Assembly: GCF_025698545.1 (NCBI RefSeq) | Contig: NC_068565.1 | Coordinates: 3,844,001 to 3,908,000, forward strand | Direction: 5' to 3' | Source of the DNA: Gossypium raimondii | Lineage: Eukaryota; Streptophyta; Magnoliopsida; Malvales; Malvaceae | Length of the DNA: 64,000 bases | In this document: positions 37,493 through 49,923 of the stretch, in pieces | How the letters are laid out: the number at the start of each line of letters is the position of its first letter | Numbering within the stretch: the first letter of the stretch is position 1 | Notes under the pieces: generated by a model | Databases searched by the model: none | Told to the model about the DNA's origin: nothing | The model's input: only the letters and a program-made list of their open reading frames with translations | Translations under genes and position numbers: made by a program

Positions 37493-38560
37493 CACATCGA
37501 AATAAGACAACCTTTCGTTTGCCATAGTAATCCAACTCAATAATGTCCATAAGAAGTCCGTAATACTCCACATTTCCCTCAACAAGATTACTGCCCCTAG
37601 CACTAGCATAACTTGTAATTGAAGAATTAATAACTATTCCACAATTTTGAGTCTTCCTCAATCTTTCACGAGATTTTGTATGAAACCTGAATCCATTAAT
37701 AAGGAAGGCATTATATCTTTTTACTACTCTATTCGGACCTTGGGAAAGTCATTTAACTTATTCATTAACGTCCTTTCCACTCCAAACCTATTGAATTGAA
37801 AGTAAATTGATTAATCATAATGTTATACGAAAACATTATTATTTGTCATTGAAAGCTTCAGTTGTATACCGTCTGCCCTAACCATTCATGAAAAGATTCT
37901 GTGAATAAATTTTGAATCTCTCGATGTTGTAATCTTCGGGAGCGTGAACGAGATCTCCAGACTTGTTTGTACTCACTATGTTAAAAAGTGGATTACTTGG
38001 TTAGAAGATAAACAAATGAAAAAGATAAATATTTATCAAATTCTAAAACTTACTTGTGTAATGGTTCAGTTGAATCATGGTGAAAAAGAATATATCGATG
38101 TGCTTATACCCAAGATCTATCATCTAAGTATGCAATTTCAACTTTACCGATTGGTTGTCCATAACTTCAAAATAGATAAGTTTCAGCTAAGTTATGATTA
38201 GTGAGCCCAGCATTTCTACTTGGTCTATTCAGTCTTTGTTTCAACATCTTTTAAATATCTAGAGCAAAAAGTCATACACTCATCTGCTAAGTAACCTTCA
38301 GCAATTAATTCTTCTGAATAACGCTTATTACAACAATAAGACTTCAATTTACATAGGAACCTAAACACGATATACAACATTATCAAAAGTTGTAATTAAA
38401 GGTATATTCATGAATGAATGAAAACTTTGCAAATAAATTAGCACCTCTCTATAGGATACATCCACCGATAGAAAACCAGTCCACCAAGTTTTGCTTCATG
38501 AGAGAGATGGATTAGTAACTGCACCACACTTGCCCCCTGTCTACATCTATCTATAACCTT
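37493..38560 (-). pseudogene. CACTA transposase region fragments (DUF4218 and DUF4216 types)
   Basis: From high to low coordinates the minus strand reads HLSHEAKLGGLVFYRWMYPI, then EGYLADECMTFCSRYLKDVE, and then GPNRVVKRYNAFLINGFRFH and VEYYGLLMDIIELDY ending in VVLFRCDW. These are the conserved domains DUF4218 and DUF4216 that accompany the CACTA transposase. Stops and gaps separate the pieces, so the copy is dead. Confidence 0.8.
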
Positions 38561-38580
38561 TGAAAAATATTAGTTTTGAG

Positions 38581-41218
38581 TTGCCAATCACTTGTATAGT
38601 TAATTGCAACTAAAGATATAATTTAAACCGGAAAGTAAAGATAATAAACATAAAAATTATTTACACAATTCAAAACTTCTTTCTATGCTTTTGGGATTTT
38701 TTTAGAGAATAACCCATTATAAATTAATAGTATAAAATGTGATTTAAACTTAGTTCACTTACTATAGTATAACCTCACTCCTATACATTTATTTAGATTC
38801 ACTTTTACTTTCCCACATAGTTCTTTTGACGGACAAATAAGTGTTCTTTCTATTAGTACATAAATCAAAAAGCAAATTTTCTGCTACTATAATGAAATAA
38901 TGCCACTGAAAATTTGCCCCAATTAAATTCTTGTACTTGTAACAAATTTTATTTAAATAATAAATTTAAAATGACTTAATTATAGGTAAACAAATTATAT
39001 TTTAATTGGATTGATTTATTTTATTTTTTGATTAATATAAAGTGACCTTTATTTTAAATATTATTTAATTTAAATTTAAATAAAATAATGAAATATAAAA
39101 ACTCGAAATTAACAAAAAGGAACAAACAAACTTTCTATTAAAATAACTATAGTAAATTTACAGATTATCGAATTGGGACATTAGTTATAAAATATAAAAA
39201 TATTATTATATTGTTTTAAAATAGTTAAATGAAATTTAAATAAAAGGTTTAAGAAATTTTCAAATTTTCGTTGGATTCGATTCAATACTATGAACAAACA
39301 TATTTTTTTTAAAAATATCAAAAGAAAATAATTAAAATAAAATAAAATTGAACATCCCAACCAATTAATAAAAGAATATCATCTTAGAAAAAATTTGGAA
39401 AATTCATCATTTTCTCAATTTTTTGAAAAGTATTTTCAATAACTAGAAGAAAATAAGTTAGAATATACTCTTAATTTATGTACATTTCATACATTTGAAA
39501 TTTTATTTTATTTTTAATATTTTTTGAATTTCAAAATTCATATTCAATTATTAATGTCATTAAAATTCTTTTACTAAATTTGTTGGTGTGATATTTTAAA
39601 ATAAAAAACTTGATATTTATATAAACAAATAATATTATAATAAATTTAAATTTAATATACAAATTTTAATAGTATTAACAATTAAATAAATTTTAAAAAG
39701 AAAATTGGAGATCACAAAACCTTACTATGGGAATCTAATGCTTTCAACAAAGAATAAGAATAATAAAAGTTTTAAATATTTATTTTATCTCCTTTGGACC
39801 ATAACTATGCATTGGAAAATTAATTAATTTTTTTTTTACAATTTATTCATTCTTTCTATAGGTAGATAGAATATATTATCTGCACCACCAGAGAGTTAGT
39901 ACCAAATACCAAATCAATTGACCTAGAAAAATGTTAATTGTTAATGCTAGGCAAGTTTGATTAATACTCGAGTGTTTATCGTTTTAAATGTGATCGTGTT
40001 TGAATTACGTTAGTCGCATTATTGTTAGAGCTTTACCCTCCTCTTATAATTCATTAAAAATAAAATAAAATTATTTTAAAATATATTAAAATGTCATTTT
40101 AGTATCACACTCAACTTTAACAATGCTTAAAGGTGTAAAAAGTTGGCTCAACTTTATAATGCTTAATAATATATATATAAAAGTTGTCTCGATTAAAGAT
40201 GATAATAATATTATTATTACTTCTGATATAATCCATAAACATTCCTTTTATGACACTTGTGAAAATAGATTTTGTTTTTATTTGTTTAGATAATATAAAA
40301 TGGTGAAATTTCAGGTTTGGTGTATATATTAATTTAATTTTTGACATAATTTGGTATCTTTTATAATGTTACGATTAGTTTAAATACTCCATTTTCATTA
40401 AAATGTTGGTGTACATGTGTTTAAATACAATAATTTCTACTTCTTTTTCAAATTATACAACAATGGTCAAATTTTAGTTTTGGTCCCTATATTATGTTCA
40501 GTATTTGAAATTTTGATCTATATACTTTAATTTTTGACATAATTTGATCTTTAAACATTTTTAGTGTCATTAGTTAGTAAATATTTTATTCGGATTAAAC
40601 ATTGATGTGAATTTTAAGAATTGCCATCATTGTTAAAATTCTCTGTTAAATTCATGTCAATTACAATATTCTTTTTTGTTACATAGCTACCAAGTGAGTA
40701 TTTTTTTAATTTCAATAAGCCACATTGGTGGATTTAACATAAAATTTTGATAGTATTAACAATTAAACCTGAAGTTTTAGATCCAAAAAGTAAATGGATT
40801 AAATTCTTGAAAATTGAAGTATTAGGATTAAATTTTAAATGTACAAAAGTATAGGGACTTAGAGCATATTTTAACCTTCAAATTTTTATTCTATAATTTG
40901 GTAAAAACTTAATTGACCCTACATAAAGCATGGTCGAAAACCATGCTAGTAAAAGTGATAGGAAAGAAAAACATAAAATAATAATTTGAAAAGAAAGGGT
41001 TATAAATTACACTGGATTATAAGATACTCACAATGTTGGATGAAAAACAAAATCACGTAACAAATATATTTATAAAAAATTGATAAAAGAACAATCGAGA
41101 TTTTGGTTGAAATGGTAAAATAAAGTTGTTACAAACTATAATGTCTAAAATTCAAATCCTATCATGTATCTCGCATTTTTTATACAAAATAAAAAATACT
41201 CTTAAAATAATATAATTT
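38581..41218. other. A/T-rich spacer with one MITE-like inverted repeat
   Basis: No gene is recognised. At 40465-40876 the left part (TTTTGGTCCCTATATTATGT, TATATACTTTAATTTTTGAC) is mirrored by the reverse complement of the right part (CTAAGTCCCTATACTTTTGT, AATACTTCAATTTTCAAGAA), which is a MITE layout. A related phrase occurs near 40298-40370. The rest is low-complexity A/T sequence. Confidence 0.5.
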
Positions 41219-43599
41219 TGTAATGCCCTAAAATTTTAAGAATTTAATTGTAAGAATTTGCAATAATTAAATCTCTATATCCGTGGCTCTGTGATTTGCT
41301 ATTGTGTCTATGGTTTGGAGTTCGAGTTGCTTTGTTAATAGTTTTATTAGTTTCTAAAAACAATCTATGTCCATGCGTTATATAGTTAAGTTCAATTCAG
41401 TGTAAATTTATATCAAGAATGAGCTTGTTGGTTTACTGGTTAAGTATTTATCTGTATTCTGTTTGGTTTTGAGTTTGAATCCTAGAATATGTGAGAGATA
41501 ATATTTTTGCTAAATGTTGGAAGTTGATTGTGGTCGTAAGTGAATATGGTCTAGTCGATATTATACATTGTAAATCGCATCGATCGAAAGGCTATCGAGT
41601 AAGTCCCAGCCAATTAGTTGTTGATAAAGGATTGTTGATTTTCTACTTAGGCGGAAATATCTGAAGTGGTGAACAACGACATGCCAATTCCAGTGATTGT
41701 CGTTGAATTTTTTATAGGTATTGAGTCAATTGGAAGTTTCATGTCGAAACTTTCGACTTGGGTATAGGAGTATAATTGGGATTGGTTGTCGATAAAATGG
41801 CTTAATTGTGCAATTAAATGCTTATTTTAGGCTTTGGGGATCCTCCTCGTTGTTGTTGCTTCGAAATCTCTTTAGGTGCGTGCTGAAAACTCAAATTTTG
41901 CGAGTTTCGGTCACCGAAAATGGTGGTTGTCAACGCCACACGGCCGTGTGCTAGGCCATGTAGTTGGCTGTGTGACCCACTGTTCATCAATTTGAGGCCA
42001 AATGGGCACGGCACACAGGTGTGTGTTTGGGCTATGTGTAGCCATGTTGGTGTAGGGTTCACACGGGCAATAGACACGAGCATGTGTCTAGGTCGTGTAA
42101 CTCATTGTTTGTGACTTAGGACCACACGACAAGGACACGGGCGGGTGCCAAGGCCATGTAACTCATTGTTTATGTTTTGGAGCCACACGGGCAAGGACAC
42201 AGCCATGTGTCCAAGCCATATAACTCACTGTTTATGCTTAGGAACCACACGAGCATGTAACTCACTCTTAATATATAAATCTAAATCGAGCACTGTTTGT
42301 TTTAAACGAAACTAGACTTCTGTATGGTTATAGATATATAAGGCTCACTTCCTATTTTATCTTGTGAAATTTTTGGTGGTTTTTCAAAGTCACTGCTAAA
42401 TCTATTTTATAAGAATTCTGCTGCTAGATTTTTATGACCTTTCAACACTTAAAAACCTATATCTTTTAAAATACAAATCGAAATCGATCTCTGTTTATTC
42501 TAAATGAAATTTGACTGGCTCACGGTTACAACTTATTAATTATTTTTATAGATAACTTGTATAGATAACTTGTTAATTATTTTTATAGAATTTATGGTGA
42601 ATTTTCAAACTTACTATTCTTATAATAATCTATTTCTAGCAGATTTCACAACTAAGTTTTTAGCTCTATTTTAAATCATCCAAACAAGATTTTCACCCAA
42701 AGACATATAACATGCATGCATTATCATACAAGCATCATATTTATGACTTATTAAGAAGTATAGGAGAGTTAGAGGGTACCACTTTGATGGAAGAACACCA
42801 ACAAAGTTTCTTGCCTAGCTCTCTACCACTTTGCCTTTACCTTTAGCTTTAGAAGATTCACCACCCTCTTTAACTAATAACCATGTAACACACAAGATTT
42901 TCCACAAAAATAAAAGTTTATAGGACATAAAAATACATACTTTAAATAAATAAATAAATAAATAAAATATGAGAAGATGTGTAAAGACTTTCTTAAACTC
43001 AAACCCTTCCAAACACCCAAAAACCTCCACCTTCATCCTTGAAGAACATAGATATTTTTTTCTTCCATGGAACATTTTAAAAGAAAAAAACTAGATCAAG
43101 AACCTTACATTCTTTAAGATTTGGAGGATGTTTTTAAAAGAAAATAAACTAGATCAAGACCCTTACCTTCTTTGAGATTTGGAGGATGAAAAAAAATGGT
43201 GAGAACTCACTCAAATCTCTCTCCCTCTACATGACTTGCTAAGGAAAAATAGATGGAGAAAAGAAGAAAAAAAATGAAGAAATGTAAAAAGAAAAAAATA
43301 GGGTGATTATAATATAGGAAAAAATAGGGACAAATCCACTTTATCCCATACCTCAATCTACCAAACCATCTTTTCCCATTAATTGGGAGAAGATTTTTAT
43401 TCAAAAATGGTAAAATCACCATATTAGCCATCCATCTTCCCCTACTTCACACAAGCTTCCTGACAACCTTAATTTCTTATAAAAAGGTCTAAAATTCACC
43501 CAAATTAATTCCAACAAAAACCCAATCCCAAAATAAATTTATCCATCTCTAACCCAAGTCAACACTCGAACAATGACTCAAGAATTTGGGGCCGTTACA
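41219..43599 (-). mobile_element. 3' LTR of a Ty3/gypsy retrotransposon
   Basis: On the minus strand the LTR starts TGTAACGGCCCC at 43599 and ends GGGCATTACA at 41219, 2381 bp with TG...CA ends. Directly before it on that strand is the polypurine tract AAGGAGGGGAGAG (about 43601-43613), which primes plus-strand synthesis, preceded by the usual gypsy pol tail. The zone 41937-42260 is rich in CACACGGCCGTGTG-like motifs, here close to the LTR 3' end. A short duplicated segment lies at about 43080-43190. Confidence 0.8.
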
Positions 43600-43616
43600 A
43601 CTCTCCCCTCCTTAAA

Positions 43617-45016
43617 AGAAATTTCATCCTCGAAATTTACATGAATAAAAATAGGTGCAGATACTATAATTTCATGGACTCCTCTAGCTCCTATGTTGCC
43701 TCCTCAACTCCGTGATTCCTCCACAGGACCTTCACTAAGAGGATCTTCTTGTTCCTAAGTTCTTTAATATTTTGGGCCAAAATTTGAATTGGCTCTTTTT
43801 CATATGACAAGTCTGGGCTCACTTCAATCTGCTCAAGTGGTAAGATATGGGAAGGATCAGAATGATACCTCTTAAGCATGGACACGTGGAACACATTATG
43901 AATATGCTCTAACTCTGGCGGCAAGGCTAATCGATATGCCACTGGTCCAACTCTCTCTAGAACTTCATAAGGTCCAATGAACCTGGGACTCAATTTCCCT
44001 TTACGTTCAAAGCGTAAAACTTTCTTCCAAGGCGAAACCTTAAGAAAGACCTTGTCGCCCACTGCAAACTCTATCTCTTTGCGCTTCAAATCTGCATATG
44101 ACTTTTGACGATCGAAAGATACTCTCAGATTGTCCCGGATCATCCGAACCTTATCCTCAGTCTCTCTGACCAACTCCGAACCAACAATCTTCCTTTCATT
44201 AAGTTCTGTCCAACACAAATGAGTCCTGCACTTACGACCATATAATGCCTCAAAAGGAGCCATCTGAATGCTAGACTGATAGCTATTATTGTATGCGAAC
44301 TCGACCAAGGGAAGGTGGTCCTCCCAACCTCCTTGAAACTCAATGATACAACAATGAAGCATATCCTCGAGAATTTGAATGACTGGCTCTAACTGACCAT
44401 CAGTCTGCGGATGAAAAGCTGTACTAAAGTACAGGCAGGTACTCAACTTGGCCAACTTTTCGAGAGTGAAGTCCATGCGCATTGGTAGAAAATGTGCAAT
44501 CTTCGTCAATCTGTCCACGATAACCTAAATTACGTCGTGTCTGCACCGAGACATAGGTAACCCAGTCACAAAATACATAGTGACTCTATCCCATTTCCAC
44601 TTTGGAATCTGGATAGGCTGAAGAAGACCTGAAAGAACTTGATGCTCTGCCTTCACCTACTGACAAGCTAAGCATCGAGTCACAAACTCTAACACATCTC
44701 TTTTCATCCTTGGCCACCAATAAAATAGACGAAGCTCCTAATACATCTTGTTACTACCTGAGTGCATAGTAAACGAACTACTATGTGCCTCACGAAGGAT
44801 ATTATCCCTTAGTTCACCTACTGGAACACAAAGTTGCCCTCTAAAATACAATACATCGCCATCTTGTAATTCGAAGCCTGATTCTTCTCCTAGCCTCACC
44901 TTATCTGCTCTGACAACCAAACTATCATCAGACTTCTGCGCCTCTTTTACCTCTAGCACCAACATCGGTTCAACTTGAAGCTCAGCTAATAAACCATCAT
45001 GCTTTAACAAGCTCAA
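43617..45016 (-). pseudogene. Ty3/gypsy integrase region of pol, inactive
   Basis: The minus strand carries the zinc-binding H2C2 region (EAHSSSFTMHSG ... TRCLACQ), then RVTMYFVTGLP, DRLTKIAHFLPM, FSTAFHPQTDGQLEPVIQ, FAYNNSYQSSIQMAPFEALYG, and the C-terminal KLSPRFIGPYEVLERVGPVA with HNVFHVSMLKRY. This is the gypsy GPY/F-type integrase, as in the Tekay/Del group. The first catalytic Asp of the DDE triad is Tyr (TMY for TMD). About 30 codons with the second Asp are deleted between EKLAKL and FSTAFHP. Three in-frame stops occur between 44520 and 44760. Reverse transcriptase, RNase H and gag are missing. It cannot be active. Confidence 0.9.
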
Positions 45017-45029
45017 ATTCGTAAAAATG

Positions 45030-45608
45030 GCTCGCTAATAAACCACATGAGACTCTATGGTGTATAGGATTGGTTGGGCATTGAACGCCCTTAATGGTGT
45101 GTTGGGATGGCCGAAGATGGTGTGTAGAGGTTAGGGGTAGGAAAACCTGCATGTGAAACTAATTTGTTCTGTAAATGAAACTGAAACTACTTCTGCTTTT
45201 GTAATTGAACTGTTCTGTATCTCAATTGGAATGACTTATGTTGCTTCATTGAATCTTGTCATTTGAGAATGGTCTTTCAATTTTATTTCACTTGAATGAA
45301 CCTCTTTTATGCACTGAGTTCACAACTCATTTATTTTCTGATTGGATTTCAAGTGGTTCTCAAACTTGAACGGGTCGGCGCTACGGGAGCTCAGTCAAGT
45401 TTTTATCATTCGTTTAAATACTACTTTAGGAATTTCGGTAAACTATGATTATATGACTTTCGAAGGATTATATAATTAACTAATCTTTGTGATGGGTATT
45501 ATGCGACGGATAGTTTTGTTTTATTGTGTTATATATGTGGTATTTTAGTATCGATGATGTAACCCTCTAGACTTGGGCTGGACGTCTAGGTCGGGTTTAG
45601 GGTGTTAT
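45030..45608. mobile_element. LTR fragment, different from the 3' LTR next to it
   Basis: On the minus strand it starts TATAACACCCTAAACCCGAC at 45608, resembling the start of a gypsy LTR (TGTAACACCC) with one changed base. It runs to about 45030, where it abuts the integrase region. It does not match the 41219-43599 LTR at its start, so the two ends are not a pair. The join is a rearrangement or a nested, truncated second element. Confidence 0.5.
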
Positions 45609-47690
45609 AAATTTACTTTATAAAATTATGATATTTTAGTCGTTACTCAATTGAGTTGGTGCTCGATTGACTTATGGCATAAACTTGGTCAATGACTTCA
45701 TATATACTAGATTATGACACACTTAAGATGTGGGTTTACAAATATATTTATTACAAGTTCATATGAAACCAAATGATACTTTAGTTTAAGTGATTAAGTT
45801 AAATATTTAAAACTTATTACATTATAAATTAACTCATGACACCGACTTAGTATAAATATTGAAATTTTAAATTTAATTAGACTAAAATTTATATTTAAAT
45901 CACGATGAGATTCAATGGGAAAAATCATAGTCTTCATGAATCTAGACTCCAAACATTAGACTTAATGATTCGTATATTCCAACCATATTTGTATATTTTA
46001 TCATATCATAATTATATTTAAAATATTTTATAGTTAATTATAAAATTTTAATACATGAATAATTTATATGTAAAAGTTTTGAAATATTCATATATTTATA
46101 TCCTATTTTATTTCGTATTTTTAATTATCGTTACATAGCAAAGCTAAAAATAAAAAAATAAAAGGTAACATATAAATATTTTTACCAAAAAAGAAAATGT
46201 GTTAAAATATTTTAAAGTGAGGGTGTGAAGGAATAAAGATGTCGAGAATAAAGGGGGTGCAGGAAAAAAGAATAAAAAGAGTTTAGTACGTGTTGGTCAA
46301 TGTTCGAAGTTGATGCAATTATTTTTCTACTTTATGTGAACCTTAAATCATTAGGGTTTATTTATATTATTATTATCACCATCATGCGCTTGATTGAATT
46401 GTATTAGTGTCATTTATTAAACAAATCATCACTCAATTATAAAATTATTAATTTTTTTCTAAATTTGATATTTTGATAAATTTAAGAAAATACATACACA
46501 TGATGAAATCACGAATTTTAAACTCTACATTATACTATCTTAATTTATTTCGATTTAATTATATAATTTCTATTAGTATAAAACACATAAACGCTTATAA
46601 TTTAGGAGACATTTAGTTTAAGTCATCGTATGTTTTCAGGGATAATTTTAAATTTTGACTTAACATATTGGCAAAAAAAATACGTTTGGTTTATAAATAT
46701 GATCTTAAATCGATAATTTTACGTTCTCAATATTACTCAGGTTTTAGAATGAGCACTCCTCCTTGTTAATGTAAGATTTTTGGGTAATCTTCATTTCATG
46801 ATATTTTAACTTTACTTAGCTATAACGTTGGTCAACTTTTATCCTTTCATTTTACGATTTTTAGTAAAGTTTATAAAATATATTAACCAAATTTAGAAAT
46901 TATTTTAATTAATTTAGAATTTTTAATACTAATTAAAAATAAAAATATATATTTTCTTAATAGTAAACCAATAGAATTCATACATTACAATTACAATTAT
47001 TATAATTTATTTAATATTTTTATTAATATATTAATTATAATTATGATTGGTGTTACAATCACTTTTAGGAAATATTATAATTATGATTTATAAATTTATT
47101 TCAACATTGTATATTTACTTATTAATATATAAAGTGTAATAAGAAGTGAAGATTGTAATAATTTATCATAATTTCATGAAAATCGTAGATTAAAGAAAAT
47201 TGAAGGAACTAAATTTGTTTTTAAAAAAACTCTATAACAAGAATAATTGAATAGATTGTGCTTTTAAGTAATCTTCCATTCCTTGAACCAAACATTTAAA
47301 TTTTATATTCCAGACAAATAAGTCAAATAAGATAATCTCACATTTCACATACAATCTTACATTCATGTAATCTTATTACGGACATAATTTAATATTCAAT
47401 TAACTAATCACATCTAAATTATTTTCTTCAAGATAAAAGTTGCTATAAAATAATCTCTTTTATCTCTTCATATCTCACATAAAATCTTATTCTAAAATCT
47501 CAATATTTGATGTAATTATAAGTCAAGATTATAATCTAAAATGATACACTTTTTAATTTTTAATTTAAATTAATTTTTTTAAAATGTGTAGGTAAGGTCA
47601 TCTCACTTTTTTTAAAAAATTTTAAAAAATATTTAGTTAAATAATAAATACTTTAATTACTCCACCCACATTATCGGTAGGCGTAGGGCT
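45609..47690. other. A/T-rich spacer
   Basis: Nothing coding or clearly repetitive is seen. The last part, about 47400-47690, should include the promoter of the short RHM gene. Confidence 0.4.
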
Positions 47691-47794
47691 AGGAATAGTA
47701 AACATAGACTTCCACAATTTCCATCTCCACAAAGCTTCTCCATTCATAAACACTTGTATTACTGTTTTCCTGTCAGCTTTTTTCTCTACATCTT

Positions 47795-48794
47795 GTAAGT
47801 TCAAAAGTTTTCGCATTTTTCACTGTCATTTGTTGGAAGATCGAATGCCATTAATGATTGTGTTTGCTGTTTTCTTTTTAAATTTATTTTGGATTAATTG
47901 ATGCCATTTTATGATCTGGGTATTTCATTGTTCTTATTTTTTTTGTCTCTGTTAAAAATGAATGAAATTTCATGAATTGGGTTACCGTTTTAGTTGGATC
48001 TTAATAAATTTGTAATGTTATAGGATGAAATGTGATTTAAATGATTTGTTTAATTCGTGAGTTGTTTTGATGTATTCTGATTTAGCAATTTAATATAATG
48101 ATTGATTTTGACATAATTTAATTGTAATTTCTCATATACTTATAACAGTGTCGTGACATTTTCGATAATATCTGGAATTAAGGGAGAGTTGTTGTTGATA
48201 AAGCAATAAACTTAGGTATCTTTTCTTTGTTCGTTAAACATTAATGGCAAACATTGATTTTAGGAATAAAATAAATAATTTAGATTTTATTAAAAATAAA
48301 TTAGTTCTTGTACAATCTATTTCTACTATTATAAACTGGTATTTTTACGTTATCACGAGATACCAATTTTAATGATAGAAATTGAAGAAAATTTTAATAG
48401 AAAGAATTAATTTATTCTTTGATCTAATATTCAAGAATTAATTTACTCATTTTTTGAATTAAAAATATAATCTGAATATAAAGTTCTCTATAAAATTTTA
48501 CCGAATCTTGTTTTATAGTTCATTGTCCTATTTTTCTTTTCTTTTCTTTTTATAGAAAATGAAAGTGCTAGAATATGATAAATTCAAGTTTAAACTTGAC
48601 AAACCAAAACATAAAAAGAGAAACCCATAATTTTTATTATTGTTTATATCTCTATTGTTTGGTTATTTTTGGATTTTTTTATTGTTTGGTTATTTTTGGA
48701 TTTTTTTTCATGCTTGTTTTATGTTTGCAAATTCTATGTTTAGGGTATTTTGCCATAGTTTTCTGAATTTAGATTGTATATATATTTTTTGTAG
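47795..48794 (+). other. 5' UTR intron of the short RHM gene
   Basis: A donor, CTT then GTAAGT at 47795, and an acceptor, TTTTTTGTAG ending at 48794, lie upstream of the coding exon. The same arrangement, with similar bases after the donor and the same AATTGGTTT leader after the acceptor, occurs in the full RHM gene at 53569-54371. The shared structure supports a leader intron inherited from a common ancestor. Confidence 0.65.
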
Positions 48795-48807
48795 AATTGG
48801 TTTTGGT

Positions 48808-49923
48808 ATGGCAACTTACAAGCCAAGGAACATCCTGATTACTGGGGCTGCTGGGTTTATTGCATCTCATGTTACAAACAGACTCATTCGGAACTACCCG
48901 AGTTACAAGATTGTCGCTCTCGACAAGCTCGATTACTGCTCGAACTTAAAAAACCTTCATCCATCTAAGTCATCTCCGAACTTTAAGTTTGTGGAAGGGG
49001 ACATTGGTAGTGCTGATCTTGTTAATTACCTCCTCTTTACGGAGTCTATCGACACGATAATGCATTTTGCGGCCCAAACTCATGTCGATAACTCGTTCGG
49101 GAATAGCTTTGAGTTCACTAAAAACAATATCTATGGCACTCATGTCTTGCTTGAAGCTTGCAAAGTCACTGGTCAAATCAGGAGGTTCATCCATGTGAGT
49201 ACTGATGAGGTTTACGGGGAAACAGATGAGGATGCTGTTGTGGGAAACCATGAGGCTTCTCAACTTCTCCCGTCGAACCCGTACTCCGCTACAAAAGCCG
49301 GTGCTGAAATGCTTGTGATGGCATATGGTAGATCATATGGCTTGCCTGTGATAACGACTCGGGGAAACAACGTTTACGGCCCGAACCAGTTCCCTGAGAA
49401 ACTAATTCCGAAGTTCATCCTCTTAGCGATGAGGGGAATGGTTCTTCCAATTCACGGGGACGGTTCGAATGTGAGGAGTTATTTGTATTGTGAGGATGTG
49501 GCTGAGGCCTTTGAAGTCATACTTCATAAGGGAGAAGTTGGACATGTTTATAACATCGGGACAAAGAAAGAAAGGAGAGTGATCGATGTAGCCAAAGATA
49601 TATGCAAACTATTCTTGATGGATCCAGAGAAAAGTATTGAGTTTGTCGAGAATCGACCATTCAATGACCAAAGGTATTTTCTCGACGATCAGAAACTAAA
49701 GAACTTGGGATGGTCCGAACGAGTCATATGGGAAGAGGGGCTGAAAAAGACAATAGATTGGTACACCAAACATCCTAATTGGTGGGGTGATGTCTCCGGT
49801 GCATTGCTCCCTCACCCGAGAATGCTGATGATACCGGGCGGACGGCACTTTGATTTCGAAGAACTGAACCGTATGTCACACGTAAATGGTCCTAAATTGC
49901 CAAATGGCAAATCCAAACTTTAA
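48808..49923 (+). CDS. RHM-like protein with only the UDP-glucose 4,6-dehydratase domain
   Basis: One coding exon gives 371 residues that correspond to the N-terminal half of plant UDP-L-rhamnose synthase. It has the NAD-binding ITGAAGFIASH, the active-site STDEVYGE, and the catalytic YSATK, and about 26 substitutions over roughly 350 residues against the full gene at 54385. The N-terminal half in characterised RHMs converts UDP-glucose to UDP-4-keto-6-deoxyglucose in the cytosol. Right after GGRHFD the tail diverges (FEELNRMSHVNGPKLPNGKS) and stops; the C-terminal epimerase/reductase half is absent. Bases after the stop still resemble the full gene's linker for about 25 bp. Start ATG 48808 matches the full copy. 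Conservation of all catalytic residues suggests a working monofunctional enzyme, which would need a separate NRS/ER (UER1-type) partner to make UDP-rhamnose; a recently truncated pseudogene is the alternative. Confidence 0.88.
   Translation: MATYKPRNILITGAAGFIASHVTNRLIRNYPSYKIVALDKLDYCSNLKNLHPSKSSPNFKFVEGDIGSADLVNYLLFTESIDTIMHFAAQTHVDNSFGNSFEFTKNNIYGTHVLLEACKVTGQIRRFIHVSTDEVYGETDEDAVVGNHEASQLLPSNPYSATKAGAEMLVMAYGRSYGLPVITTRGNNVYGPNQFPEKLIPKFILLAMRGMVLPIHGDGSNVRSYLYCEDVAEAFEVILHKGEVGHVYNIGTKKERRVIDVAKDICKLFLMDPEKSIEFVENRPFNDQRYFLDDQKLKNLGWSERVIWEEGLKKTIDWYTKHPNWWGDVSGALLPHPRMLMIPGGRHFDFEELNRMSHVNGPKLPNGKSKL

Larger units (their letters stand above)
34581..38580 (-). mobile_element. CACTA (En/Spm) transposon relic
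   Basis: The left terminus is CACTACGGCAAAATAGG at 34581, followed by subterminal GCGGCGTTTT repeats, which is the hallmark of plant CACTA elements. Transposase-related coding pieces lie on the minus strand at about 35388-36320 and 37493-38560. A small TIR element (34716-35087) and an LTR piece (36342-37488) are inserted. A matching right-hand TAGTG terminus was not found after 38580, so that end is lost or unrecognised. Confidence 0.75.

Noticed and set aside
48970..49263. Antisense 97-codon open frame over the short RHM gene, with a counterpart at 54547-54840 in the full gene
   Set aside because: Both are antisense shadows of a strongly conserved coding exon; the similarity between them follows from the sense-strand constraint.
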